DNA of 64,000 nt from Cohnella ginsengisoli (GCF_029525555.1 NZ_JAPDHZ010000004.1:930001-994000); one strand, 5' to 3'; counted from the first letter of the stretch, positions 10,121-19,588 are shown. Program-made: numbers and translations. The notes: generated by a model from the letters alone, not told the origin.

Positions 10121-11328
10121 TCAATGAATCAGAATCCCGCCGGCGGCGCCGATCGCGACTACCATCCAGGGCGGCGCCTTCCAGAAAACGAGCAGCACGA
10201 ACAAGAGGGTTGCGAGCGCGAAATCGCGCGGACCCATAATCGCAGTCGTCCAAAGCGGGTTATAAAGCGCGGCCAGCAAAATGCCGACGACCGCCGCGTT
10301 AATACCGACCAGCGCCCCTTGAACCCATGCGCTTTTTCGAAGCGAAGTCCAGAAGGGCAGCGTGCCGACGACGAGCAGGAAGGCCGGCAAAAAGATGGCG
10401 AAGGTAGCGATCATCGCTCCCCATGCGCCCTTCGCCATCGCGCCCAGGTACGAAGCGAACGTAAACAGCGGGCCCGGAACGGCTTGCGCGGCGCCATAGC
10501 CTGCCAGAAAGTCTTCTTTGCCCACCCAGCCGGAGGGAACGACCTCGTGCTCCAACAAAGGCAAGACGACGTGTCCGCCGCCGAACACAAGGGAGCCTGA
10601 CCGATAAAAGCTATCGAATAAGGCAAGCCCGCCCGAAGGATAGAGCCTTTGCAGCAGCGGCAAAACGATCAAAAGAGCGAAAAATAAAATCAAACAAAAA
10701 TAAGCGACGCCGCGGCGAATCGGGATGTCAAGTACCGGCGCTTCCGCGGCGGCCTTTTTTTCTGTACATCCATAAACCTGCAAGCGCGGCGGCCGCAATG
10801 ATGAGCACTTGGCTCGCGACGGACTGCCATAATAACGCTGCCGATGCCGCGAGAACGGCAAGGGTGGCCCTTTTTTTTGTCCGGCGTCAATTTCTGGCCC
10901 ATGCCAAGGACGGCTTGCGCGACGATGGCGACTGCGACGATCTTGAGACCATGAATCCATCCCGCTTGGCTGATATCCATGCCTTTCAATACGAGCGCGA
11001 ATGCGATCAAAGCGACCACGGAAGGAAGCGTAAAACCGCACCAAGCCGCGAACCCTCCTAACAGACCTGCGCGAATGACGCCGATGCCGATGCCGACCTG
11101 GCTGCTGGCGGGACCGGGCAAAAACTGACAGAGCGCGACCAGGTCCGCGTAGCTTCTCTCGTCCAGCCATCGGCGCTTGCGTACATATTCGTTGTGAAAA
11201 TAACCGAGGTGGGCGACCGGCCCTCCAAATGAAGTAAGTCCGAGCTTCGTCGATACGACGAGAACTTCGCGCAGCGCCCGCCGTTTCGACTTCGAATCCT
11301 TCGACGACGCGAATTCATCCGTGTTCAC
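10121..11328 (-). CDS. chrA: Chromate transporter ChrA, two-domain form (two frameshifts)
   Basis: About 401 residues after correction, the length of the duplicated (long-chain) CHR family. The N-terminal half has the signature FGGPVAHLGYFHNEYVRKRRWL and QFLPGPASSQVGIGIG. The C-terminal half repeats it as FGGGHVVLPLLEHEVV and YGAAQAVPGPLFTFASYLGA. Extra bases in T runs at 10871-10878 and 10755-10761 (plus strand) break the frame. The joined middle reads RATLAVLAASAALLWQSVAS. ChrA exports chromate or transports related oxyanions. It sits near an ArsR/HMA pair, so the neighbourhood looks metal-related. It is convergent with the spore ATP-grasp gene, whose stop is only a few bases away. Confidence 0.9.
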
Positions 11329-11422
11329 TTGCCGTCATTCCTCCTCCAACCTGATTCATGCTGCAACCATTGCATCGCTTATTCGCATCAAATCTATTGT
11401 CCATCATGACAGCGATTTCCGT

Positions 11423-11638
11423 CTATAGACGATATAGTTGGCGGGGTGTCGCTCCGTCCGAACGCAAGATCCGTTTGACCTTATCCAGATCGACCTTCTC
11501 ATCGACGGTCAATTTGCCGGTATTATAGCTCAATTTCGCCGACTGCCCGTGTTCGAGGCGTCTGATCTCCAGCTCGAGCTCATTCGCGCAGTTCGGACAG
11601 GACAATCCATCCACCCGAAGCTCCAATGTCATCGTCAT
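11423..11638 (-). CDS. Heavy-metal-associated (HMA) domain protein
   Basis: A 71-residue stand-alone HMA domain. The metal-binding CxxC is C14 and C17 in GLSCPNCA, followed by a beta-alpha-beta-beta-alpha-beta pattern. It resembles the N-terminal metal-binding domain of Cd/Zn/Pb P-type ATPases or a small copper chaperone, but no ATPase gene is adjacent. It is divergent from an ArsR-family sensor, with a palindromic operator 26 bp before its start, so metal-responsive expression is likely. The metal (Zn, Cd, Pb or Cu) cannot be decided here. Confidence 0.85.
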   Translation of the reverse strand: MTMTLELRVDGLSCPNCANELELEIRRLEHGQSAKLSYNTGKLTVDEKVDLDKVKRILRSDGATPRQLYRL

Positions 11639-11663
11639 CCCGCTCCATTCCTAAATGTTACAA

Positions 11664-11679
11664 ATGAGTATATGCTCAT
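11664..11679. promoter_or_regulatory. ArsR/SmtB-type operator candidate
   Basis: A near-perfect palindrome, ATGAGTATATGCTCAT, with 14 of 16 positions symmetric. It lies between the HMA gene and the arsR-type gene, about 26 bp upstream of the HMA start. ArsR/SmtB sensors bind AT-rich palindromes of this sort. Confidence 0.55.
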
Positions 11680-11740
11680 ATGATATTTCTAAGGGTTTGA
11701 GATGTCAATGCGCGGCGGCCTGGCACGTTAACCGTAATCT

Positions 11741-11769
11741 TTTCTAATTAAATCGCTGTCTGTTATAAT
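11741..11769 (+). promoter_or_regulatory. Possible promoter of the arsR-type gene
   Basis: A good -10 (TATAAT, 11764-11769, in TGTTATAAT) 35 bp before the ATG. The -35 at 17 bp spacing is weak (TTTCTA). Confidence 0.4.
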
Positions 11770-11804
11770 AAATCATCGCTTAAGGATGAAAAGAGGTGCC
11801 TTGG

Positions 11805-12170
11805 ATGCAGCAGCCGATCGCGGAAGACTGCGAAGTGACCTGCGGCGGTTCGGAAGCCGACCTGGTCCGAATCAAAGCGGAAATGATCGACGAGCCGCTC
11901 ATTCATGATATTGCGGAATGGTTCAAAGTGCTCAGCGATCCGACCCGGGTTAAAATCATAAGCGCGCTGATGAGACGCGAGCTATGCGTGCACGATTTGT
12001 CGAAGCTGCTGGAGATGGGACAGTCCGCCGTGTCGCATCAGCTGAGATATCTAAGGAATATGCGAATGGTCAAACGACGAAAGGTCGGAAAAACCGTTTA
12101 TTACGCCTTAGACGATTCGCATATCGAAGAGATCATTCAGGTGACGTTAGAGCATTTGAAGCATAAGTAG
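11805..12170 (+). CDS. ArsR/SmtB-family metal-responsive repressor
   Basis: A 121-residue winged-helix repressor. ATG 11805 is used because AAGAGGTG ends 6 bp before it. The recognition helix region is MGQSAVSHQLRYLRNM. Metal ligands resemble CadC/SmtB. Cysteines at positions 9 and 13 plus C61 in ELCVHDL could form the alpha3N site. The C-terminal D104-x-H106-x10-H117-x2-H120 matches the alpha5 zinc-site pattern. It therefore probably senses Zn, Cd or Pb and releases the operator at 11664-11679, derepressing the divergent HMA gene. A hairpin terminator follows. Confidence 0.9.
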   Translation: MQQPIAEDCEVTCGGSEADLVRIKAEMIDEPLIHDIAEWFKVLSDPTRVKIISALMRRELCVHDLSKLLEMGQSAVSHQLRYLRNMRMVKRRKVGKTVYYALDDSHIEEIIQVTLEHLKHK

Positions 12171-12205
12171 GGGGAATGACTTGGGCCTTTCAAAAAACAT
12201 GCGAC

Positions 12206-12235
12206 GGCAGCTTCCCAATCTTAGGCTGCCTTTTT
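12206..12235 (+). terminator. Rho-independent terminator after the arsR-type gene
   Basis: Stem GGCAGC/GCTGCC with a 13-base loop followed by TTTTT. Confidence 0.75.
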
Positions 12236-12305
12236 CGTTGTACCTATCGAATCTTCGGGGTAATAGTTTCTTGCGGAAACCACTTTCCTCAGGAGGCGAA
12301 CTAGG

Positions 12306-14251
12306 ATGGCTACCCAACTGCCAGCGCCAAAAAAAAGCGCAAATTGAAACCGCTACGCCTGCACCTCAGAAAAATCTCCATCTGGTTCAATCCATGCCGA
12401 CGGTTCCCAATCCGTTTGAAATCCGGGACTGGAGGGAACGGGCGAAAGCGTTCGACCGGTTCGTGTTCGACTTCAACCGCAAAGGCGAATATCTCCCCGT
12501 CATCTGGAGGGACAAAACGCATTATAATATGGACGAAGATACATTCGGCCTCATGTCCTACGTCGGCAAATCGGAGCAAGGCAGCAACGGATCGCAGGAA
12601 GCGATCACGGTCATGGCGGCCGTGCTCGGCGCCACGCTGGTCGGCATCGACAAGAGCGATCAGGAAGGCACCAACTACGTGAAGATGCTGCAAACCTTTT
12701 TCCGTAAAGAGGAAGGCGTATTCGTCTGGTACCCGTCCATCCCGAGCGGCGATTCGTTCTGGTATGAGATCCAGGCCAATATTTTGTACGCCATCCTGTC
12801 CTACTTTTATCCGAACGAACCGGAGATGGAGGCGCTGGTGCGATCGTCGGCAGACCGTTGGGTCGAAGCGGTGAAGATCATGACGGACAAAGACGAGCGG
12901 CTCAATTTCAACTACACCTCGTTCGACTTCAAAAACATGGAGCCCGTCGACAACGGCAAATGGAAGGAGCCGGATGCCGCTTCCGGGGTAGCCATGCTGA
13001 TGTTTCTTGCTTATCTCCGTTTCAGCGACCAAGTGTATCTGGATACGGCAGACGCATGTTTGGACTTCCTCGACGATCAAGAGGACAGTCCTTACTACGA
13101 GCTTCTCATGTACTATTCGCCTTATCTCGCCGCCCGCATGGAAGTCGAACACGGGACAAGCCACGACGTCACCAAATACATCAATTGGATTTTCGACGGC
13201 GGCGTGGAGACGCGTCCGGAGTGGGGCATGTGCACGGAACGCTGGGGAAATTACGACATGCACGGCCTGGTCGGCAATCTGAAGGATTTCGGCGGCTATA
13301 TTTTCGTCATGAACGGATTTTTCCTGTTCGGCACGCTGGCGCCCTTCCTGCGATACGATTCGCGCTATGCGCGCACGATCGGCAAGTGGATGCTGAACGT
13401 CGCCAACCAGTCCCGCTTGTTCTATGGGGACGGCCTCCCGGCGGACAAGCAGTCCGGTGCGGACTGGGACGGCGATCCGGAGCATGTGCTTCCCTACGAA
13501 GGCATGCGCAAAGAATATGAGGGAAAGACGCCTTATGCCAGCGGCGACGCTACCGTCATCGGGTGGGGGCCGCTCGACTTTTCGATCTACAGCGGCAGCC
13601 ATGTCGGGTTCATGGGCGCGCTGATCGAGAAGACGAACGTCGAAGGGATTTTGAAGATCGATTGCCTGAAAACGGACTATTATCATAAAAAAGGCATATC
13701 CGACTTACTTGTACTACAATCCGTTCGGCTCGGAACAGAAGGTCGAGATCAATGGGCTCGGCCAGAATTCGGTCGACCTCTACGACACGGTGAGCGGACG
13801 ATTCCTGGCGAAGGCGGCGACTAGCACGGCGACGTTCTCCGTGCCGGCCGAGGACGCGGTCATCCTGGTCGTCGTTCCCGCGGGAGGACGCCAGGAACGC
13901 AAAAACGGACAGCTGTGGATCGACGGCGTCTATGTGGCGCCGGCTCCCAAGGCTGCCGTGAATATGCGGGGGATTAGGGACCGTCAGAAGGTGAATCATG
14001 TGCTCAAGATCGACGTGGAAGCCGGCGTGCCGGCCGGGGAATCGATCAAGCGGTTCACCTTCCGATTCGGCAGCAAGATCCTTTACGAAGGCGATAAAAT
14101 ACCCAAGCCGCTCTATCTCGATACGCTTTCTTTCCACAACGGCTTTTATCATTTGCGGGTAGAGCTTGAAGCCTCGGGCGGCAGCATCGACTTTTGCGAG
14201 ATCGGCGTCATCGTCGACAATCCGAGCAACCCGCTTTCCCAACCGAACTAA
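12306..14251 (+). CDS. Glycosidase-like protein of unknown family (two frameshifts)
   Basis: About 647 residues after correction. ATG 12306 has AGGAGGCGA upstream and gives MATQLPAPKKAQIETATPAP once one A is removed from the eight-A run 12329-12336. A second frameshift is at six A's (13687-13692). Residues ~50-500 are helix-rich and aromatic, with recurring tryptophans and acidic residues (VFVWYPSIPSGDSFWYEIQA, MCTERWGNYDMHGLVGNLKD), suggesting an alpha/alpha-toroid fold as in several glycoside hydrolases. The C-terminal ~150 residues look like a beta-sandwich. There is no signal peptide. I do not recognise a named family. The glycosidase link is inference from composition and fold pattern only. 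Confidence 0.6.
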
Positions 14252-14433
14252 GGCAGAAGCATGGCGGATGATTGAGGTTCATCGGGGCGTTTGAACTGGA
14301 CGATGACATCGTTGCGGTTCAGCCCGGCGATCCGCTAAAGGTCGCCGGGCCGGACGTTCAAGGCGTAAAGGCCGCGGATGGGATCGAGATTCATCAACCG
14401 ATCGAAATGATTCAGGAAACGAGGACGATTCGA

Positions 14434-14925
14434 ATGATCACGTTGCGAAACGCAACCGCCACAGATTTAGAACAACTCGCGCGGATTGAAAATGAAGGAT
14501 TTTCGCAAGCGGAGGCGGCCTCAAAAGAAGCCTTTGCGGAGAGAATCCGGCTGATCCCCGATACGTTTATCGTGGCGGAACGAGAAGGAGAAATACTCGG
14601 CTATATCAACGGTCCGGTCATTGGGACGCCGTACATAACGGACGATCTATTCAAAGAAATCAAGACAAACCCGAAGAACGGCGGCTACCAAAGCATACTC
14701 GGTCTGGCCGTGTCCAAGAAAGTCAGAGGCCGGGGAATCGCGAAGCTTTTAATGAAGAAGTGGGAGGAGCTGGCGCAACAAAATGAAAGGGAAGGCATCA
14801 CGCTTACGTGCAAAGAAGAGTTGGCAGCCTTTTACGAGAAGCAGGGGTTCGTGAATCGCGGCAGATCCGAATCGCAGCATGGCGGCGGCGTCTGGTACGA
14901 CTTGGTTAAGTTAATCATTTATTAA
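14434..14925 (+). CDS. GNAT-family N-acetyltransferase
   Basis: A 163-residue protein. Its acetyl-CoA pyrophosphate-binding motif A is VSKKVRGRGIAKLLM (RGRGIA at 98-103), preceded by the GNAT strand ILGLAV. The ending LAAFYEKQGFVNRG is the typical C-terminal motif B. I start at ATG 14434 with GAGG upstream. The open frame continues upstream to a TTG at 14272, but that ~54-residue extension lacks a ribosome binding site and family resemblance. The substrate is unknown. The 180 bp before it hold no gene I can support. Confidence 0.85.
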   Translation: MITLRNATATDLEQLARIENEGFSQAEAASKEAFAERIRLIPDTFIVAEREGEILGYINGPVIGTPYITDDLFKEIKTNPKNGGYQSILGLAVSKKVRGRGIAKLLMKKWEELAQQNEREGITLTCKEELAAFYEKQGFVNRGRSESQHGGGVWYDLVKLIIY

Positions 14926-15005
14926 TAAAATTCATGACGAATTTTAAGAATGAACGCGTATGCTGGAGTCTGCAATAAAATTCGATCCCGAAAGAAGGCT
15001 GCGGC

Positions 15006-15599
15006 ATGAAGCATAACCGAAAGCTATTCATACCTGCGGCCATCGCGCTTCTAGCCGGTCTAGCATTGATTTTATACGCCTTTTTCGGAGTTGCCCATCA
15101 AGGAATCGGGCACGGCGGACCGGTCCCAGGCAAGCTTCCTTCCCGCGCGAGTGGCGGAGAGCACGGAAGCGAGGGCATTTTCAAGACGCTGGGTACGATC
15201 GCCGTATGGTGCGCGGCCGTCAGCTATGCATGGCTGCGACTGAAAAAGAAACGCAAATCGCCATCGTCGTTGGTGAAGAAGCTCGTGCCTCTGTTCAACC
15301 GGCTTCACCAACCGGCCGCTTATGCGGCACTGATCCTCATTGCCGCTCACGGCATATATTTTCTGACGCAATCAGTCCTTAAGGACGATACGTATACAGG
15401 ATTAGCGGCATTTGTTTTGTTGCTGTCCTTAGCGGTTTACGGCTACTTGATCAGACGGCTGAAGAGCAAATATACGCGCAAAATCCATTTTGGCCTGGCA
15501 ACCGCTTTTGGCGCAGCCGCGTTCATTCATGCAGGAGGCTCGGCCATCGTCGCGGGATTAAGCATCTGCGTATTCTGGGGGGCTCATAGAATTCGTTGA
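15006..15599 (+). CDS. Membrane protein with paired histidines, b-type haem candidate
   Basis: A 197-residue protein with about five membrane segments (residues ~8-30, 60-77, 103-121, 131-150, 160-195). Two histidine pairs with 14-residue spacing lie in consecutive helices, H101/H115 and H161/H175. This is the spacing used to ligate two haems in ferric-reductase-like and cytochrome b561-type proteins. A glycine/histidine-rich loop (VAHQGIGHGGPV) follows the first helix. I see no flavin or NAD domain, so if it is a reductase it must receive electrons from a partner. Annotation beyond possible di-haem membrane protein is not supported. Confidence 0.6.
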   Translation: MKHNRKLFIPAAIALLAGLALILYAFFGVAHQGIGHGGPVPGKLPSRASGGEHGSEGIFKTLGTIAVWCAAVSYAWLRLKKKRKSPSSLVKKLVPLFNRLHQPAAYAALILIAAHGIYFLTQSVLKDDTYTGLAAFVLLLSLAVYGYLIRRLKSKYTRKIHFGLATAFGAAAFIHAGGSAIVAGLSICVFWGAHRIR

Positions 15600-15636
15600 A
15601 CGGAAGTCTTCCTTATCGTAAAGAAGGGCTTTATGC

Positions 15637-15678
15637 AAAAAACGCTTTGTTCGGGCAAATGCCGAACAAAGCGTTTTT
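15637..15678. terminator. Bidirectional terminator between convergent genes
   Basis: A perfect 17-bp stem (AAAAACGCTTTGTTCGG and its complement) around a 7-base loop, with A/T tails on both sides. It serves the haem-type membrane gene on the plus strand and the aldo/keto reductase on the minus strand. Confidence 0.9.
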
Positions 15679-15697
15679 CATTGGCCTGCGTCGCATT

Positions 15698-16684
15698 CTA
15701 TAGGTTGACGCTGCTCATCGAAGCTTCCGGATATCGCATGCCGAAGGTCGCGCCGCGCGGCGCGGCATCGTCGATCCGCGCAAGATCCGCGTAGGTCAGC
15801 TCGACCTCAAGCGCGCCCGCGTTCTCTTCCAGATATTCGATCCGCTTCGTGCCGGGAATCGGCACGATGTCGTCGCCTTGCGCAAGCAGCCAGGCCAGCG
15901 CCAGCTGGGACGGCTCGCAGCCTTTTTCCGCGGCGAGCTCGGCGACCCGATCGACGAGATCCAGATTGCGCTGGAAGTTGTCGCCCTGAAAGCGAGGAGA
16001 GAAGCGGCGGTAATCGTCCTCCGCCAGATCCTCGAATTTGCGAATTTGTCCGGTCAGAAAGCCGCGGCCAAGCGGGCTGTAGGGCACGAAGCCGATGCCG
16101 AGCTCCCGGCACGCGGCCAGGATGCCGTCCTCGACGTCGCGGCTCCATAGCGAATACTCCGTCTGAAGCGCAGCGATCGGATGCACGGCGGCCGCACGGC
16201 GTAGCGTGGCCGGCGCCGCCTCGGACATGCCGAGATAACGAACCTTGCCTTCGCGCACCAGCTCGGCCATCGCGCCGATCGTCTCTTCGATCGGCGTATT
16301 CGGATCGACGCGATGCTGGTAGTACAGATCGATATAGTCGACGCCGAGACGGCGCAGACTCGATTCGCAGGCGGCTCTGACGTATTCCGGGCGACCATTG
16401 ATGCCGAGGTACTTGCCGTCTTCGCTTCGCATATTGCCGAACTTGGTCGCTACCACGACTTTGTCGCGGCGTCCTTTGAGCGCTCTGCCGACGAGTTCTT
16501 CATTTTTGCCTACGCCGTACATATCCGCCGTATCCAGCAGGTCGATGCCGAGCTCCAGCGCGCGGTCGATCGTGCGCAGGGACTCCGCATCGTCCCTGCC
16601 GCCGTAGAAGTCGGACATGCCCATGCATCCAAGTCCGAGCGACGATACTTCAAGGCCGCTCTTTCCCAATCTTCTTCTTTTCAT
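15698..16684 (-). CDS. Aldo/keto reductase
   Basis: A 328-residue NADPH-dependent oxidoreductase with a TIM barrel. The catalytic tetrad is visible: D51 and Y56 in DTADMYGVGKNE, K81 in VVATKFG and H124 in YYQHRVD. The C-terminal cofactor loop PIPGTKRIEYLEENAGAL is present. The frame stays open 52 codons upstream, but ATG 16684 (MKRRRLGKSGLEVSSLGLGC) is where family members begin, with GGAGAGG before it. It is divergent from an AraC-type gene whose family is often paired with such reductases. The physiological carbonyl substrate is unknown. Confidence 0.92.
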   Translation of the reverse strand: MKRRRLGKSGLEVSSLGLGCMGMSDFYGGRDDAESLRTIDRALELGIDLLDTADMYGVGKNEELVGRALKGRRDKVVVATKFGNMRSEDGKYLGINGRPEYVRAACESSLRRLGVDYIDLYYQHRVDPNTPIEETIGAMAELVREGKVRYLGMSEAAPATLRRAAAVHPIAALQTEYSLWSRDVEDGILAACRELGIGFVPYSPLGRGFLTGQIRKFEDLAEDDYRRFSPRFQGDNFQRNLDLVDRVAELAAEKGCEPSQLALAWLLAQGDDIVPIPGTKRIEYLEENAGALEVELTYADLARIDDAAPRGATFGMRYPEASMSSVNL

Positions 16685-16863
16685 CCGCCATACCGCCTCT
16701 CCTGTTAAAGCTCGTTCAGCTACACCCTTATTATGCGACGATAGGCTCCGGATCGGGTAGCCGGATCGTACCAACTTGTTGCCTAATCCTCCAACCGGGC
16801 GGATGGCGCCATCGTTCGGTGATATACTATCCTTAACCAAAGATAAGCCATGGAGGGAAAAGG

Positions 16864-17844
16864 ATGCCGCATTCGCAGGTCGCAGCTCCGCTGTCTCAAG
16901 GCGACCATGACGCGCCTTCGCCGGTATACGATCGACCGATCGTCGACACGCTTGCCGAATTGGCCGGTCTGATCGAAAAACATACGGGCAAAGACGGCGT
17001 TTTCCAAACGGCCGTCCCCTCGCTTCATTTGATTCGAAGCTCGAAGGCGACGATGCCGGTCCACACGATTTACGAGCCTGCCGTCGTAATCGTCGCCAGA
17101 GGCACGAAGGTCGTCATGCTTGGCGGCGACAGCTACACTTACGGACCTTCTGCGCACTTTGTCGTATCGGTCGACCTGCCGGTCACCTCGCGGCTGCTGC
17201 AGGCTTCCCCAGAGTCGCCATACCTCTGTCTGCGGCTTGGACTGGATCCGGCCCAAGTGCTCGAAGTGATGAAAGGCGCGGAGCTGGAGGGAGAGGACGC
17301 AAGGGAATCGAAGCGGGGCGCGTTCGTCGAACGGACAAGTCCCGCGCTGCTGGACGCTGCGGTCCGGCTCGTTCGATTGCTGGATTCGCCGCGCGAAATT
17401 TCTTATTTGGCGCCGCTCGTCATCCGCGAAATGTACTTCCGATTATTAAACGGAAGCCAAGGGGGCGCGTTTAGGCAGATTGCCTTGGCAGGAAGCGGCA
17501 CGAGCCGCATCGCAGGCGTCATCGCCCGCATCAAGCAGGACTATGCCCAGCCGCTTCATATCGGCGAGCTGGCGAGGATGGCCCACATGGGGCCGTCGTC
17601 TCTGCACCGCTACTTTAAGGAATTGACGGCGCTCAGCCCGCTGCAGTACCAGAAACGGATACGACTTCAAGAAGCGCGCCGGATGCTCTTGTCCGAATCC
17701 GTGGATGCCGCCGATGCCGCCTACCGCGTCGGCTACGAGAGCCCGTCGCAATTCAGCCGCGAATACGCAAGACTGTTCGGCCTGCCGCCGATCAGCGATA
17801 TTAAAAGGCTGCGGGAAGAAACGGAGCAGGGGATCTCGGGCTGA
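16864..17844 (+). CDS. AraC-family transcriptional regulator
   Basis: A 326-residue protein. Residues ~35-200 match the AraC-type N-terminal effector domain often found next to aldo/keto reductases (VPSLHLIRSSKATMPVHTIY, HFVVSVDLPVTSRLLQASPE). Two C-terminal helix-turn-helix units follow (LHIGELARMAHMGPSSLHRY and AAYRVGYESPSQFSREYARL). ATG 16864 has GGAGGGAAAAGG upstream. The 179-bp shared upstream region with the aldo/keto reductase gene, containing GATATACT near 16829, is the probable control region. Confidence 0.92.
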   Translation: MPHSQVAAPLSQGDHDAPSPVYDRPIVDTLAELAGLIEKHTGKDGVFQTAVPSLHLIRSSKATMPVHTIYEPAVVIVARGTKVVMLGGDSYTYGPSAHFVVSVDLPVTSRLLQASPESPYLCLRLGLDPAQVLEVMKGAELEGEDARESKRGAFVERTSPALLDAAVRLVRLLDSPREISYLAPLVIREMYFRLLNGSQGGAFRQIALAGSGTSRIAGVIARIKQDYAQPLHIGELARMAHMGPSSLHRYFKELTALSPLQYQKRIRLQEARRMLLSESVDAADAAYRVGYESPSQFSREYARLFGLPPISDIKRLREETEQGISG

Positions 17845-18167
17845 CGCCTGTTTATCGCAGTCCAGGATATAAGCGTCCGTACTTTTGTCATCATGTGCTT
17901 CATTCCAGATGGGAGGCGTAATCGACTATTTCAATGCATTAGCGGCCGATTCCTGAAGGCCGTTTATTTAATTGCATTAATTAATTAAACGAGCGTCCGC
18001 TGCAGTACGCGAAGCACTTGAGCGATAAGCCGTCCCGGTAATGCTCAGTATATGGGCGTATGCTTGGACGCGTGACGAAGCGCGCCAATCGAATATCGCT
18101 GCCGGCACAGTCACATATCCGCTCCGCCTCCAATATGATGAGCCTAGAAAGCTAAAGAGGTGAGCTC
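17845..18167. other. Intergenic region with weak terminator and cwlJ control region
   Basis: 323 bp with no supportable gene. It starts with the weak hairpin listed separately, then an AT-rich patch (TTAATTAATTAA). Just before cwlJ come TCACATAT and, about 12 bp on, CAATATGAT, loosely resembling a mother-cell (sigma-E-like) promoter. That reading is tentative. Confidence 0.35.
17943..17972 (+). terminator. Possible terminator after the AraC-type gene
   Basis: A 5-bp stem CGGCC/GGCCG with a 10-base loop, followed by TTTATTTAATT. Weak. Confidence 0.4.
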
Positions 18168-18611
18168 ATGGCAGTCGTAAAAGCCAGGCAACAGGATATC
18201 GACATGTTGGCAAGGCTGCTTCGCGCAGAAGCCGAGACCGAAGGCGAGATGGGCATGCTCCTCGTTGGAAACGTGGGCATCAACCGGATTCGAGCGAACT
18301 GTTCCGACTTTAAAGGAATCCGTACCATTCCCCAAATGATCAACCAACCGCATGCGTTCGAAGCGTTGCAGCATGGTTTGTACTATCAAAGCGCTAGAGA
18401 TCGGGAACGCCGTCTGGCGCAACGTGCGGTGAACGGGGAGCGGAATTGGCCGGCCGAATTCTCGCTATGGTATTTCCGCCCAGGTTCGTTCGAAAATCCC
18501 GGGCCCTGTCCGTCAACTTGGTATGATCAGCCGCTCGTAGGACGATGGAAGAAGCATTGTTTTTATCAACCGACCGTAGAAGAATGCGAAAATGTTTACA
18601 ACACGTTTTAA
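18168..18611 (+). CDS. cwlJ: Spore cortex-lytic cell-wall hydrolase CwlJ
   Basis: 147 residues, matching the length of Bacillus CwlJ, with the hydrolase_2 (SleB/CwlJ) domain throughout. The catalytic-region motif is RLLRAEAETEGEMG, followed by VGNVGINRI. The later FSLWYFRPG, PCPSTWYDQPLVGRWKKHCF and CFYQP segments are characteristic. There is no signal peptide, as for CwlJ, which is assembled into the coat from the mother cell. It degrades cortex peptidoglycan during germination. ATG is preceded by AAAGAGGTGAG. The usual partner gerQ is not adjacent. Confidence 0.92.
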   Translation: MAVVKARQQDIDMLARLLRAEAETEGEMGMLLVGNVGINRIRANCSDFKGIRTIPQMINQPHAFEALQHGLYYQSARDRERRLAQRAVNGERNWPAEFSLWYFRPGSFENPGPCPSTWYDQPLVGRWKKHCFYQPTVEECENVYNTF

Positions 18612-18851
18612 AAGGTCATGAACGAAATTCCCCCCTGATGCAGGGTAGGGACATGATTCATGAAGAGCTCGCGGATCGGCTGGACCGGATTAGAGGGTGC
18701 TGCATGCGCATGAATGCGAAGTGCCTGGCGGCCAGCCGATTTTCCGCAGTTTGCGCGGCGGACCAATCGACAGCTCGCTATATACTTCAATTGTTCGAAT
18801 GAAATCCGCGCATCTGGTCATGATAAGGGAAAATTAAACGGGGTATGGAAA

Positions 18852-19542
18852 ATGAGCCGATATCGATTTAAGCTTTGGGGCACCATGATCCTCTGTTTTT
18901 TGTTCCCGACTTTAGCGCCGATACATACGCATGCGAACCCGGCGATTCCGATCGTCAAAGATACCGGCCTTATTACGATCGAGGTGTTCCCTCAGCGGCA
19001 TCGGTTAATGGTTTTCATGGATCATATTCCATACAAAAGCTTCCCGGTTGCGGTTGGCAATCCTTCTACGCCAACGCCGGTAGGAGAGTACGTCGTCGCC
19101 TATAAGGGGAAAAATTGGGGTCCTTCGTTCGGGTCGCGTTGGATCGGCTTGAACGTGCCCTGGGGGGCATACGGAATACACGGCACCAACAAGCCGTTCT
19201 CCATCGGCCAACATGCCAGCCACGGCTGTATTCGAATGCGAAATCGGGATGTCGAAGAGTTATACGAGATCATTCCTGTCGGGACAAAAGTAACCATATT
19301 CGGCCATGTGCTCGGCGAAGCGAATCAAGAGCTGAGATCGATAAGCGAGGGGGATGCCGGCGCTGTCGTTCAGCTCGTTCAAAACCGGTTGCAAAGCGCA
19401 GGATATTTCAACGGACCCTGTGACGGCAGGTTCAGGTATTCCACGACAATCGCGCTAAAAAAAATTCCAGCGCCAAAACGGTCTCGTCCCGAATGGCGTC
19501 GTCACGCCGACGGTGTACGAAAAATTAGGTTTATTGGAATAA
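18852..19542 (+). CDS. L,D-transpeptidase (YkuD) with peptidoglycan-binding domain (frameshifted)
   Basis: About 229 residues after correction. The signal peptide is MSRYRFKLWGTMILCFLFPT, cleaved near THA-NP. The YkuD domain (~37-165) has the catalytic triad motif with H110, H124 and C126 in QHASHGCIRMRNRDV. The C-terminal peptidoglycan-binding domain (VVQLVQNRLQSAGYFNGPCD) is broken by an extra A in the eight-A run 19457-19464. Corrected it ends FQRQNGLVPNGVVTPTVYEK and LGLLE. It makes 3-3 cross-links or modifies cortex or wall peptidoglycan outside the membrane. I start at ATG 18852 because the 46 upstream codons have no family resemblance. Confidence 0.9.
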
Positions 19543-19558
19543 CGACCGAGGTGCCATT

Positions 19559-19588
19559 AAAGCCCGCGTAAATCGCGGGCTTTTTTTT
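19559..19588 (+). terminator. Rho-independent terminator after the L,D-transpeptidase
   Basis: A 10-bp stem AAAGCCCGCG/CGCGGGCTTT with a short loop (TAAAT), followed by a run of eight T's. Confidence 0.9.

Noticed and set aside
14272..14433. A 54-residue N-terminal extension of the GNAT acetyltransferase
   Set aside because: It begins at a TTG without a ribosome binding site and adds sequence not seen in the family. ATG 14434 with GAGG upstream is better.
15637..15678. The long inverted repeat as a possible small RNA or mobile-element end
   Set aside because: Position between convergent genes and A/T tails on both sides make a bidirectional terminator the simple reading.
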